Shown here piece after piece: positions 1 through 11,589 of a stretch of DNA of 64,000 nt. The DNA comes from Haematobia irritans (Eukaryota; Arthropoda; Insecta; Diptera; Muscidae). Within the stretch, counting starts at the first letter, position 1; every line of letters begins with the position of its first letter. The position numbers and the translations under genes were made by a program. Location: NCBI RefSeq assembly GCF_050003625.1, contig NW_027445852.1, forward strand, positions 868,001-932,000, written 5' to 3'. A model generated the notes under the pieces. The model did no database searches and was not told the DNA's origin. It worked only from the letters and a program-made list of their open reading frames with translations.

Positions 1-1001
1 ATGCGTCCTAGAGCCAAAAGGACCTCAATTCGTGATCACTCCCACAAAATCAAAATTTTGATGACAATCCTCAAAAAAATGAAATTTTTATATGAAAAAC
101 TTATTTTGGCCATAACTCCTTAAATATGCGTCCTAGAGCCAAAAGGACCTCAATTCGTGACCATCCCCAAAAAATCAAAATTTCGACGGAAATCCTCAAA
201 AAAATGAAATTTTTATATGAAAAACTTATTTTGGCCATAACTCCTTAAATATGCGTCCTAGAGCCAAAAGGACCTCAATTCGTGATCACTCCCAAAAAAT
301 CAAAATTTTGATGAAAATCCTCAAAAAATTGAAATTTTTATATGAAAAACTTATTTTGGCCATAACTCCTTAAATATGCGTCCTAGAGCCAAAAGGACCT
401 CAATTCGTGACCACCCCCAAAAAATCCAAATTTCGACGAAAATCCTCAAAAAAATTGAAATTTTTATATGAAAAACTTATTTTGGCCATAACTCCTTAAA
501 TATGCGTCCTAGAGCCAAAAGGACCTCAATTCGTGATCACTCCCTCAAAATCAAAATTTTGATGACAATCCTCAAAAAATTGAAATTTTTATATGAAAAA
601 CTTATTTTGGCCATAACTCCTTAAATATGCGTCCTAGAGCCAAAAGGACCTCAATTCGTGACCACCCCCAAAAAATCCAAATTTCGACGAACATCCTCAA
701 AAAAATGAAATTTTTATATGAAAAACTTATTTTGGCCATAACTCCTTAAATATGCGTCCTAGAGCCAAAAGGACCTCAATTCGTGATCACTCCCAAAAAA
801 TCCAAATTTCGACGAAAATCCTCAAAAAATTGAAATTTTTATATGAAAAACTTATTTTGGCCATAACTCCTTAAATATGCGTCCTAGAGCCAAAAGGACC
901 TCAATTCGTGATCACTCCCACAAAATCAAAATTTTGATGAAAATCCTCAAAAAATTGAAATTTTTATATGAAAAACTTATTTTGGCCATAACTCCTTAAA
1001 T
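1..1001 (-). repeat. Left edge of reverse arm, no clear higher-order unit
   Basis: Eight monomers of mixed haplotype. Most alternate between GTGATCACTCCC types and GTGACCACCCCC or GTGACCATCCCC types. Several carry AAAAAAATGAAATTT where the rest of the arm has AAAAAATTGAAATTT, and CACAAAATC or CTCAAAATC in place of the A-run. I see no block here that is repeated in order elsewhere in the reverse arm. Confidence 0.8.
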
Positions 1002-2376
1002 ATGCGTCCTAGAGCCAAAAGGACCTCAATTCGTGACCACCCCCTAAAAATCAAAATTTTGATGAAAATCCTCAAAAAATTGAAATTTTTATATGAAAAA
1101 CTTATTTTGCCCATAACTCCTTAAATATGCGTCCTAGAGCCAAAAGGACCTCAATTCGTGACCATCCCCAAAAAATCAAAATTTTGATGAAAATCCTCAA
1201 AAAATTGAAATTTTTATATGAAAAACTTATTTTGGCCATAACTCCTTAAATATGCTTCCTAGAGCCAAAAGGACCTCAATTCGTGACCACCCCCAAAAAA
1301 TCAAAATTTTGATGAAAATCCTCAAAAAATTGAAATTTTTATATGAAAAACTTATTTTGGCCATAACTCCTTAAATATGCGTCCTAGCGCCAAAAGGACC
1401 TCAATTCGTGACCATCCCCAAAAAATCAAAATTTTGATGACAATCCTCAAAAAATTGAAATTTTTATATGAAAAACTTATTTTGGCCATAACTCCTTAAA
1501 TATGCGTCCTAGAGCCAAAAGGACCTCAATTCGTGACCACCCGCAAAAAATCCAAATTTCGACGAAAATCCTCAAAAAATTGAAATTTTTATATGAAAAA
1601 CTTATTTTGGCCATAACTCCTTAAATATGCTTCCTAGAGCCAAAAGGACCTCAATTCGTGACCATCCCCAAAAAATCAAAATTTTGATGAAAATCCTCAA
1701 AAAATTGAAATTTTTATATGAAAAACTTATTTTGGCCATAACTCCTTAAATATGCGTCCTAGAGCCAAAAGGACCTCAATTCGTGACCACCCGCAAAAAA
1801 TCCAAATTTCGACGAAAATCCTCAAAAAATTGAAATTTTTATATGAAAAACTTATTTTGGCCATAACTCCTTAAATATGCGTCCTAGAGCCAAAAGGACC
1901 TCAATTCGTGACCACCCCCAAAAAATCCAAATTTCGACGAAAATCCTCAAAAAATTGAAATTTTTATATGAAAAACTTATTTTGGCCACAACTCCTTAAA
2001 TATGCGTCCCAGAGCCAAAAGGACCTCAATTCGTGACCATCCCCAAAAAATCAAAATTTTGATGAAAATCCTCAAAAAATTGAAATTTTTATATGAAAAA
2101 CTTATTTTGGCCATAACTCCTTAAATATGCGTCCTAGAGCCAAAAGGACCTCAATTCGTGACCACCCGCAAAAAATCCAAATTTCGACGAAAATCCTCAA
2201 AAAATTGAAATTTTTATATGAAAAACTTATTTTGGCCATAACTCCTTAAATATACGTCCTAGAGCCAAAAGGACCTCAATTCGTGATCACTCCCAAAAAA
2301 TCAAAATTTTGATGAAAATCCTCAAAAAATTGAAATTTTTATATGAAAAACTTATTTTGGCCATAACTCCTTAAAT
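1002..2376 (-). repeat. 11-monomer higher-order repeat, copy 1 (1375 bp)
   Basis: This ordered run of 11 monomers is repeated directly downstream at an offset of exactly 1375 bp. Marker sites in order are CCCCTAAAAATC, ATGCTTCC, TAGCGCC with GATGACAATCC, CACCCGCAAAAAATCC, ATGCTTCC, CCGC again, CCACAACTCC, GTCCCAGAG, CCGC and ATACGTCC. Copy 1 has a private TTTTGCCCATAA in its first unit. Near identity over 1.4 kb suggests a recent tandem duplication. Confidence 0.93.
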
Positions 2377-3751
2377 ATGCGTCCTAGAGCCAAAAGGACC
2401 TCAATTCGTGACCACCCCCTAAAAATCAAAATTTTGATGAAAATCCTCAAAAAATTGAAATTTTTATATGAAAAACTTATTTTGGCCATAACTCCTTAAA
2501 TATGCGTCCTAGAGCCAAAAGGACCTCAATTCGTGACCATCCCCAAAAAATCAAAATTTTGATGAAAATCCTCAAAAAATTGAAATTTTTATATGAAAAA
2601 CTTATTTTGGCCATAACTCCTTAAATATGCTTCCTAGAGCCAAAAGGACCTCAATTCGTGACCACCCCCAAAAAATCAAAATTTTGATGAAAATCCTCAA
2701 AAAATTGAAATTTTTATATGAAAAACTTATTTTGGCCATAACTCCTTAAATATGCGTCCTAGCGCCAAAAGGACCTCAATTCGTGACCATCCCCAAAAAA
2801 TCAAAATTTTGATGACAATCCTCAAAAAATTGAAATTTTTATATGAAAAACTTATTTTGGCCATAACTCCTTAAATATGCGTCCTAGAGCCAAAAGGACC
2901 TCAATTCGTGACCACCCGCAAAAAATCCAAATTTCGACGAAAATCCTCAAAAAATTGAAATTTTTATATGAAAAACTTATTTTGGCCATAACTCCTTAAA
3001 TATGCTTCCTAGAGCCAAAAGGACCTCAATTCGTGACCATCCCCAAAAAATCAAAATTTTGATGAAAATCCTCAAAAAATTGAAATTTTTATATGAAAAA
3101 CTTATTTTGGCCATAACTCCTTAAATATGCGTCCTAGAGCCAAAAGGACCTCAATTCGTGACCACCCGCAAAAAATCCAAATTTCGACGAAAATCCTCAA
3201 AAAATTGAAATTTTTATATGAAAAACTTATTTTGGCCATAACTCCTTAAATATGCGTCCTAGAGCCAAAAGGACCTCAATTCGTGACCACCCCCAAAAAA
3301 TCCAAATTTCGACGAAAATCCTCAAAAAATTGAAATTTTTATATGAAAAACTTATTTTGGCCACAACTCCTTAAATATGCGTCCCAGAGCCAAAAGGACC
3401 TCAATTCGTGACCATCCCCAAAAAATCAAAATTTTGATGAAAATCCTCAAAAAATTGAAATTTTTATATGAAAAACTTATTTTGGCCATAACTCCTTAAA
3501 TATGCGTCCTAGAGCCAAAAGGACCTCAATTCGTGACCACCCGCAAAAAATCCAAATTTCGACGAAAATCCTCAAAAAATTGAAATTTTTATATGAAAAA
3601 CTTATTTTGGCCATAACTCCTTAAATATACGTCCTAGAGCCAAAAGGACCTCAATTCGTGATCACTCCCAAAAAATCAAAATTTTGATGAAAATCCTCAA
3701 AAAATTGAAATTTTTATATGAAAAACTTATTTTGGCCATAACTCCTTAAAT
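2377..3751 (-). repeat. 11-monomer higher-order repeat, copy 2 (1375 bp)
   Basis: Second copy of the preceding 1375-bp unit. All ten marker variants recur in the same order, ending with ATACGTCC at about 3627. The private TTTTGCCC of copy 1 is absent. The next monomer (3752) carries CCAAAATGACC, which does not match the unit start, so the tandem run stops at two copies. Confidence 0.93.
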
Positions 3752-3876
3752 ATGCGTCCTAGAGCCAAAATGACCTCAATTCGTGACCACCCCCAAAAAA
3801 TCCAAATTTCGACGAAAATCCTCAAAAAATTGAAATTTTTATATGAAAAACTTATTTTGGCCATAACTCCTTAAAT

Positions 3877-4985
3877 ATGCGTCCTAGAGCCAAAAGGACC
3901 TCAATTCGTGATCACTCCCAAAAAATCAAAATTTTGATGAAAATCCTCAAAAAATTGAAATTTTTATATGAAAAACTTATTTTGGCCATAACTCCTTAAA
4001 TATGCGTCCTAGAGCCAAAAGGACCTCAATTCGTGACCACCCCCTAAAAATCCAAATTTCGACGAAAATCCTCAAAAAATTGAAATTTTTATATGAAAAA
4101 CTTATTTTGGCCATAACTCCTTAAATATGCGTCCCAGAGCCAAAATGACCTCAATTCGTGACCACCCCCAAAAAATCCAAATTTCGACGAAAATCCTCAA
4201 AAAATTGAAATTTTTATATGAAAAACTTATTTTGGCCATAACTCCTTAAATATGCTTCCTAGAGCCAAAAGGACCTCAATTCGTGACCATCCCCAAAAAA
4301 TCAAAATTTTGATGAAAATCCTCAAAAAATTGAAATTTTTATATGAAAAACTTATTTTGGCCATAACTCCTTAAATATGCGTCCTAGAGCCAAAATGACC
4401 TCAATTCGTGACCACCCCCAAAAAATCCAAATTTCGACGAAAATCCTCAAAAAATTGAAATTTTTATATGAAAAACTTATTTTGGCCATAACTCCTTAAA
4501 TATGCGTCCTAGAGCCAAAAGGACCTCAATTCGTGACCACCCCCTAAAAATCCAAATTTCGACGAAAATCCTCAAAAAATTGAAATTTTTATATGAAAAA
4601 CTTATTTTGGCCATAACTCCTTAAATATGCGTCCTAGCGCCAAAAGGACCTCAATTCGTGACCACCCCCAAAAAATCCAAATTTCGACGAAAATCCTCAA
4701 AAAATTGAAATTTACATGAAAAACTTATTTTGGGCCATAACTCCTTAAATATGCGTCCTAGAGCCAAAAGGACCTCAATTCGTGACCACCCCCAAAAAAT
4801 CAAAATTTTGATGACAATCCTCAAAAAATTGAAATTTTTATATGAAAAACTTATTTTGGCCATAACTCCTTAAATATGCGTCCTAGAGCCAAAAGGACCT
4901 CAATTCGTGACCACCCCCAAAAAATCCAAATTTCGACGAAAATCCTCAAAAAATTGAAATTTTTATATGAAAAACTTATTTTGGC
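3877..4985 (-). repeat. Segment duplicated about 2.0 kb away, copy 1
   Basis: Nine monomers that recur at 5875-6983 with an offset of 1998 bp (16 monomers minus 2). Markers in order are GTGATCACTCCC, CCCCTAAAAATCC, GTCCCAGAG with CCAAAATGACC, ATGCTTCC, CCAAAATGACC, CCCCTAAAAATCC, TAGCGCC, and a shortened monomer reading AAATTTACATG followed by TTTTGGGCCATA. The end is set by CCACAACTCC here versus CCATAACTCC in the other copy. Confidence 0.88.
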
Positions 4986-5874
4986 CACAACTCCTTAAAT
5001 ATGCGTCCCAGAGCCAAAAGGACCTCAATTCGTGACCATCCCCAAAAAATCAAAATTTTGATGAAAATCCTCAAAAAATTGAAATTTTTATATGAAAAAC
5101 TTATTTTGGCCATAACTCCTTAAATATGCGTCCTAGAGCCAAAAGGACCTCAATTCGTGACCACCCCCAAAAAATCAAAATTTTGATGACAATCCTCAAA
5201 AAATTGAAATTTTTATATGAAAAACTTATTTTGGCCATAACTCCTTAAATATGCGTCCTAGAGCCAAAAGGACCTCAATTCGTGATCACTCCCAAAAAAT
5301 CAAAATTTTGATGAAAATCCTCAAAAAATTGAAATTTTTATATGAAAAACTTATTTTGGCCATAACTCCTTAAATATGCGTCCTAGAGCCAAAATGACCT
5401 CAATTCGTGACCACCCCCAAAAAATCCAAATTTCGACGAAAATCCTCAAAAAATTGAAATTTTTATATGAAAAACTTATTTTGGCCATAACTCCTTAAAT
5501 ATGCGTCCTAGAGCCAAAAGGACCTCAATTCGTGATCACTCCCAAAAAATCAAAATTTTGATGACAATCCTCAAAAAATTGAAATTTTTATATGAAAAAC
5601 TTATTTTGGCCATAACTCCTTAAATATGCGTCCTAGAGCCAAAAGGACCTCAATTCGTGACCATCCCCAAAAAATCAAAATTTTGATGAAAATCCTCAAA
5701 AAATTGAAATTTTTATATGAAAAACTTATTTTGGCCATAACTCCTTAAATATGCGTCCTAGAGCCAAAAGGACCTCAATTCGTGACCACCCCCTAAAAAT
5801 CCAAATTTCGACGAAAATCCTCAAAAAATTGAAATTTTTATATGAAAAACTTATTTTGGCCATAACTCCTTAAA

Positions 5875-6983
5875 TATGCGTCCTAGAGCCAAAAGGACCT
5901 CAATTCGTGATCACTCCCAAAAAATCAAAATTTTGATGAAAATCCTCAAAAAATTGAAATTTTTATATGAAAAACTTATTTTGGCCATAACTCCTTAAAT
6001 ATGCGTCCTAGAGCCAAAAGGACCTCAATTCGTGACCACCCCCTAAAAATCCAAATTTCGACGAAAATCCTCAAAAAATTGAAATTTTTATATGAAAAAC
6101 TTATTTTGGCCATAACTCCTTAAATATGCGTCCCAGAGCCAAAATGACCTCAATTCGTGACCACCCCCAAAAAATCCAAATTTCGACGAAAATCCTCAAA
6201 AAATTGAAATTTTTATATGAAAAACTTATTTTGGCCATAACTCCTTAAATATGCTTCCTAGAGCCAAAAGGACCTCAATTCGTGACCATCCCCAAAAAAT
6301 CAAAATTTTGATGAAAATCCTCAAAAAATTGAAATTTTTATATGAAAAACTTATTTTGGCCATAACTCCTTAAATATGCGTCCTAGAGCCAAAATGACCT
6401 CAATTCGTGACCACCCCCAAAAAATCCAAATTTCGACGAAAATCCTCAAAAAATTGAAATTTTTATATGAAAAACTTATTTTGGCCATAACTCCTTAAAT
6501 ATGCGTCCTAGAGCCAAAAGGACCTCAATTCGTGACCACCCCCTAAAAATCCAAATTTCGACGAAAATCCTCAAAAAATTGAAATTTTTATATGAAAAAC
6601 TTATTTTGGCCATAACTCCTTAAATATGCGTCCTAGCGCCAAAAGGACCTCAATTCGTGACCACCCCCAAAAATCCAAATTTCGACGAAAATCCTCAAAA
6701 AATTGAAATTTATATGAAAAACTTATTTTGGGCCATAACTCCTTAAATATGCGTCCTAGAGCCAAAAGGACCTCAATTCGTGACCACCCCCAAAAAATCA
6801 AAATTTTGATGACAATCCTCAAAAAATTGAAATTTTTATATGAAAAACTTATTTTGGCCATAACTCCTTAAATATGCGTCCTAGAGCCAAAAGGACCTCA
6901 ATTCGTGACCACCCCCAAAAAATCCAAATTTCGACGAAAATCCTCAAAAAATTGAAATTTTTATATGAAAAACTTATTTTGGC
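5875..6983 (-). repeat. Segment duplicated about 2.0 kb away, copy 2
   Basis: Matches 3877-4985 monomer by monomer, including the unusual shortened copy (here AAATTTATATG followed by TTTTGGGCCATA near 6715-6735). A third isolated copy of that shortened monomer starts near 7123, beside the inversion. The intervening 4986-5874 holds seven monomers of mixed type, including another CCACAACTCC/GTCCCAGAG pair at about 4985-5010. Confidence 0.88.
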
Positions 6984-7319
6984 CATAACTCCTTAAATAT
7001 GCGTCCTAGAGCCAAAAGGACCTCAATTCGTGATCACTCCCAAAAAATCAAAATTTTGATGAAAATCCTCAAAAAATTGAAATTTTTATATGAAAAACTT
7101 ATTTTGGCCATAACTCCTTAAATATGCGTCCTAGCGCCAAAAGGACCTCAATTCGTGACCACCCCCAAAAAATCCAAATTTCGACGAAAATCCTCAAAAA
7201 ATTGAAATTTATATGAAAAACTTATTTTGGGCCATAACTCCTTAAATATGCGTCCTAGAGCCAAAAGGACCTCAATTCGTGACCATCCCCAAAAAATCAA
7301 AATTTTGATGAAAATCCTC

Positions 7320-7395
7320 AAAAAATTGAAATTTTTATATGAAAAACTTATTTGGCGCTAGGACGCATATTTAAGGAGTTATGGCCAAAATAAGT
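7320..7395. other. Inversion junction between the two array arms
   Basis: The reverse arm ends in GAAAAACTTATTT and the forward arm begins in TTTGGCGCTAGGACGC. The two monomers share only TTT (7351-7353) at the join, a 3-bp microhomology. The reverse arm breaks at monomer position 11-13 and the forward arm starts at about position 102. The complementary AAATAAG/CTTATTT sequences lie at 7347-7353 and 7388-7394, so the arms could fold back around a 34-nt loop. The flanking copies are not mirror images: the last reverse monomer is the CATCA type, while the first forward monomers are the CGTCG type with GTCATTTTGGCTCTGGG. The flip is certain as sequence; whether it is genomic or an assembly join cannot be decided here. 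Confidence 0.93.
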
Positions 7396-8499
7396 TTTTC
7401 ATATAAAAATTTCAATTTTTTGAGGATTTTCGTCGAAATTTGGATTTTTTGGGGGTGGTCACGAATTGAGGTCATTTTGGCTCTGGGACGCATATTTAAG
7501 GAGTTATGGCCAAAATAAGTTTTTCATATAAAATTTTCAATTTTTTGAGAATTTTCGTCGAAATTTGGATTTTTTGCGGGTGGTCACGAATTGAGGTCAT
7601 TTTGGCTCTGGGACGCATATTTAAGGAGTTATGGCCAAAATAAGTTTTTCATATAAAAATTTCATTTTTTTGAGGATTTTCATCAAAATTTGGATTTTTT
7701 GCGGGTGGTCACGAATTGAGGTCATTTTGGCTCTGGGACGCATATTTAAGGAGTTATGGCCAAAATAAGTTTTTCATATAAAAATTTCAATTTTTTGAGG
7801 ATTTTCGTCGAAATTTGGATTTTTTGGGGGTGGTCACGAATTGAGGTCATTTTGGCTCTGGGACGCATATTTAAGGAGTTATGGCCAAAATAAGTTTTTC
7901 ATATAAAATTTTCAATTTTTTGAGGATTTTCGTCGAAATTTTGATTTTTTGGGAGTGATCACGAATTGAGGTCCTTTTGGCTCTAGGACGCATATTTAAG
8001 GAGTTATGGCCAAAATAAGTTTTTCATATAAAAATTTCATTTTTTTGAGGATTGTCATCAAAATTTTGATTTTGTGGGAGTGATCACGAATTGAGGTCCT
8101 TTTGGCTCTAGGACGCATATTTAAGGAGTTATGGCCAAAATAAGTTTTTCATATAAAATTTTCAATTTTTTGAGGATTTTCGTCGAAATTTTGATTTTTT
8201 GGGAGTGATCACGAATTGAGGTCCTTTTGGCTCTAGGACGCATATTTAAGGAGTTATGGGCAAAATAAGTTTTTCATATAAAAATTTCATTTTTTTGAGG
8301 ATTTTCGTCGAAATTTTGATTTTTTGGGGGTGGTCACGAATTGAGGTCCTTTTGGCTCTAGGACGCATATTTAAGGAGTTATGGCCACAATAAGTTTTTC
8401 ATATAAAAATTTCAATTTTCTGAGGATTTTCATCAAAATTTTGATTTTTTGGGGATGGTCACGAATTGAGGTCCTTTTGGCTCTAGGACGCATATTTAA
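7354..8499 (+). repeat. Forward-arm monomers next to the inversion
   Basis: About nine monomers. The first four full copies share GTCATTTTGGCTCTGGGACGC (near 7472, 7595, 7721 and 7846), and two of them have GCGGG in place of GGGGG. Such a run of GTCATTTT/CTCTGGG copies occurs nowhere else in the forward arm; single copies are seen near 9200, 35340, 52195 and 55195. The same combination, reversed, is frequent in the other arm at 3750-6400. Confidence 0.82.
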
Positions 8500-9720
8500 G
8501 GAGTTATGGCCAAAATAAGTTTTTCATATAAAAATTTCTATTTTTTGAGGATTTTCGTCGAAATTTGGATTTTTTGGGGGTGGTCACGAATTGAGGTCAT
8601 TTTGGCTCTGGGACGCATATTTAAGGAGTTATGGCCAAAATAAGTTTTTCATATAAAAATTTCAATTGTTTGAGGATTGTCATCAAAATTTTGATTTTGG
8701 CTCTAGGACGCATATTTAAGGAGTTATGGCCAAAATAAGTTTTTCATATAAAAATTTCATTTTTTTGAGGATTTTCATCAAAATTTTGATTTTTTGGGGA
8801 TGGTCACGAATTGAGGTCCTTTTGGCTCTAGGACGCATATTTAAGGAGTTATGGCCAAAATAAGTTTTTCATATAAAAATTTCAATTTTTTGAGGATTGT
8901 CATCAAACTTTTGATTTTGTGGGAGTGATCACGAATTGAGGTCCTTTTGGCTCTAGGACGCATATTTAAGGAGTTATGGCCAAAATAAGTTTTTCATATA
9001 AAAATTTCAATTTTTTGAGGATTTTCATCAAAATTTTGATTTTTTGGGGATGGTCACGAATTGAGGTCCTTTTGGCTCTAGGAAGCATATTTAAGGAGTT
9101 ATGGCCAAAATAAGTTTTTCATATAAAAATTTCTATTTTTTGAGGATTTTCGTCGAAATTTGGATTTTTTGGGGGTGGTCACGAATTGAGGTCATTTTGG
9201 CTCTGGGACGCATATTTAAGGAGTTATGGCCAAAATAAGTTTTTCATATAAAAATTTCAATTTTTTGAGGATTGTCATCAAAATTTTGATTTTGTGGGAG
9301 TGATCACGAATTGAGGTCCTTTTGGCTCTAGGACGCATATTTAAGGAGTTATGGCCAAAATAAGTTTTTCATATAAAAATTTCATTTTTTTGAGGATTTT
9401 CATCAAAATTTTGATTTTTTGGGGATGGTCACGAATTGAGGTCCTTTTGGCTCTAGGACGCATATTTAAGGAGTTATGGCCAAAATAAGTTTTTCATATA
9501 AAAATTTCAATTTTTTGAGGATTATCATCAAACTTTTGATTTTGTGGGAGTGATCACGAATTGAGGTCCTTTTGGCTCTAGGACGCATATTTAAGGAGTT
9601 ATGGCCAAAATAAGTTTTTCATATAAAAATTTCAATTTTTTTGAGGATTTTCGTCGAAATTTGGATTTTTTGCGGGTGGTCACGAATTGAGGTCCTTTTG
9701 GCTCTAGGACGCATATTTAA
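8500..9720 (+). repeat. 5-monomer tandem duplication with an internal deletion
   Basis: Two successive blocks share the order CTATTTTTTGAGG with GTCATTTTGGCTCTGGG, then GATTGTCATC, then a TTTCATTTTTTTG copy, then a copy with the rare CATCAAACTTTTG. The rare marker is at 8901 and 9526, an offset of 625 bp. The CTATTTT marker is at about 8536 and 9131, an offset of 595. The 30-bp difference is explained by a deletion in the first block near 8695. Confidence 0.88.
8641..8735 (+). repeat. Truncated monomer with a 30-bp internal deletion
   Basis: The sequence jumps from TTTTGATTTT straight to GGCTCTAGGACGC. It lacks 30 bp that normally run from GTGGGAGTGATCACGAATTG to the CCTTTT before GGCTC. Both edges of the lost piece end in TTTT, so a 4-bp direct repeat flanks the deletion. 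The duplicate block 595 bp downstream is intact, so the loss happened after the duplication or in only one copy. Confidence 0.92.
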
Positions 9721-11589
9721 GGAGTTATGGCCAAAATAAGTTTTTCATATAAAAATTTCATTTTTTTGAGGATTGTCATCAAAATTTGGATTTTTAGGGG
9801 GTGGTCACGAATTGAGGTCCTTTTGGCTCTAGGACGCATATTTAAGGAGTTATGGCCACAATAAGTTTTTCATATAAAAATTTCAATTTTCTGAGGATTT
9901 TCATCAAAATTTTGATTTTTTGGGGATGGTCACGAATTGAGGTCCTTTTGGCTCTAGGACGCATATTTAAGGAGTTATGGCCAAAATAAGTTTTTCATAT
10001 AAAAATTTCAATTTTTTGAGGATGTTCGTCGAAATTTGGATTTTTTGGGAGTGATCACGAATTGAGGTCCTTTTGGCTCTAGGACGCATATTTAAGGAGT
10101 TATGGCCACAATAAGTTTTTCATATAAAAATTTCAATTTTTTGAGGATTTTCATCAAAATTTTGATTTTTTGGGGATGGTCACGAATTGAGGTCCTTTTG
10201 GCTCTAGGACGCATATTTAAGGAGTTATGGCCCAAAATAAGTTTTTCATATAAAAATTTCATTTTTTTGAGGATTTTCGTCGAAATTTTGATTTTTTGGG
10301 GGTGGTCACGAATTGAGGTCCTTTTGGCTCTAGGACGCATATTTAAGGAGTTATGGCCACAATAAGTTTTTCATATAAAAATTTCAATTTTCTGAGGATT
10401 TTCATCAAAATTTGGATTTTTTGGGAGTGATCACGAATTGAGGTCCTTTTGGCTCTAGGACGCATATTTAAGGAGTTATGGGCAAAATAAGTTTTTCATA
10501 TAAAAATTTCAATTTTTTGAGGATTTTCGTCGAAATTTGGATTTTTTGGGGGTGGTCACGAATTGAGGTCCTTTTGGCTCTAGGACGCATATTTAAGGAG
10601 TTATGGCCAAAATAAGTTTTTCATATAAAAATTTCAATTTTTTGAGGATTTTCGTCGAAATTTGGATTTTTGGGGGTGGTCACGAATTGAGGTCATTTTG
10701 GCTCTAGGACGCATATTTAAGGAGTTATGGCCAAAATAAGTTTTTCATATAAAAATTTCATTTTTTTGAGGATTGTCATCAAAATTTTGATTTTGTGGGA
10801 GTGATCACGAATTGAGGTCCTTTTGGCTCTAGGACGCATATTTAAGGAGTTATGGCCAAAATAAATTTTTCATATAAAATTTCAATTTTTTGAGGATTTT
10901 CATCAAAATTTTGATTTTTTGCGGGTGGTCACGAATTGAGGTCCTTTTGGCTCTAGGACGCATATTTAAGGAGTTGTGGCCAAAATAAGTTTTTCATATA
11001 AAAATTTCAATTTTTTGAGGATTTTCATCAAAATTTTGATTTTTTGGGGATGGTCACGAATTGAGGTCATTTTGGCTCTAGGACGCATATTTAAGGAGTT
11101 ATGGCCAAAATAAGTTTTTCATATAAAATTTTCAATTTTTTGAGGATTTTCATCAAAATTTTGATTTTTTGGGGATGGTCACGAATTGAGGTCCTTTTGG
11201 CTCTGGGACGCATATTTAAGGAGTTATGGCCAAAATAAGTTTTTCATATAAAAATTTCAATTTTCTGAGGATTTTCATCAAAATTTTGATTTTTTGGGGA
11301 TGGTCACGAATTGAGGTCCTTTTGGCGCTAGGACGAATATTTAAGGAGTTATGGCCAAAATAAGTTTTTCATATAAAAATTTCAATTTTTTGAGGATGTT
11401 CGTCGAAATTTGGATTTTTAGGGGGTGGTCACGAATTGAGGTCCTTTTGGCTCTAGGACGCATATTTAAGGAGTTATGGCCAAAATAAGTTTTTCATATA
11501 AAAATTTCAATTTTTTGAGGATTGTCATCAAAATTTTGATTTTGTGGGAGTGATCACGAATTGAGGTCCTTTTGGCTCTAGGACGCATA
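9721..11589 (+). repeat. Mixed monomers, no clear higher-order unit
   Basis: About 15 monomers of mixed haplotype. Local variants include CACAATAAG (near 9857, 10107 and 10358), GATGTTCGTCG (near 10021 and 11395), GTTGTGGCC (10974), ATAAATTTTTC with one A fewer downstream (near 10862), and the single-copy CTAGGACGAATAT (near 11328). I see no ordered block repeated within this stretch. Confidence 0.8.

Larger units (their letters stand above)
1..7353 (-). repeat. Satellite array, reverse-oriented arm (125-bp monomer)
   Basis: This arm holds 58 complete monomers and one partial copy of the same 125-bp satellite that fills the rest of the window, here on the minus strand. Monomer starts (ATGCGTCC as read on the plus strand) fall at 1, 126 and 251 and then continue in 125-bp steps. 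The phase moves by +1 near 450, where one extra A lies in an A-run, and is a net 3 bp short by 7248. Variants seen on the other arm occur here too: ATGCTTCC, GTCCCAGAG, CCAAAATGACC and TAGCGCC. Both arms therefore belong to one homogenised family. The strand label is relative to the forward arm and has no functional meaning. No unique sequence interrupts it. Confidence 0.97.

Noticed and set aside
4651..4863. Minus-strand frames of 70 and 86 codons in the reverse arm (4651-4863 and 6601-6861)
   Set aside because: These arise in the duplicated segments at 3877-4985 and 5875-6983 from the shortened monomer plus the extra-G copy; they are the reverse-arm counterpart of the same artefact.
7320..7395. 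Hairpin read or fold-back chimera as the only explanation of the inversion
   Set aside because: The arms do not mirror each other in variant order close to the join. An assembly join of two separate arrays is still possible, so this is only partly rejected.
7681..7720. GCGGG monomers as a true CENP-B box right half
   Set aside because: CGGG is present but the bases at the spacing needed for TTCG and the central A do not match; TTCG and CGGG are too far apart in the monomer.
10092..10365. Open frames of 82 codons (minus strand) and 87 codons (plus strand), repeated at about 17213, 20465, 21865, 37117, 37618, 59587, 62337 and elsewhere
   Set aside because: They are the same monomer read twice. 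A 126-bp copy keeps the frame for one extra round and the next 125-bp copy breaks it. The frames are open on both strands at once, have no distinct ends, and differ only by satellite variants, so there is no sign of protein selection.
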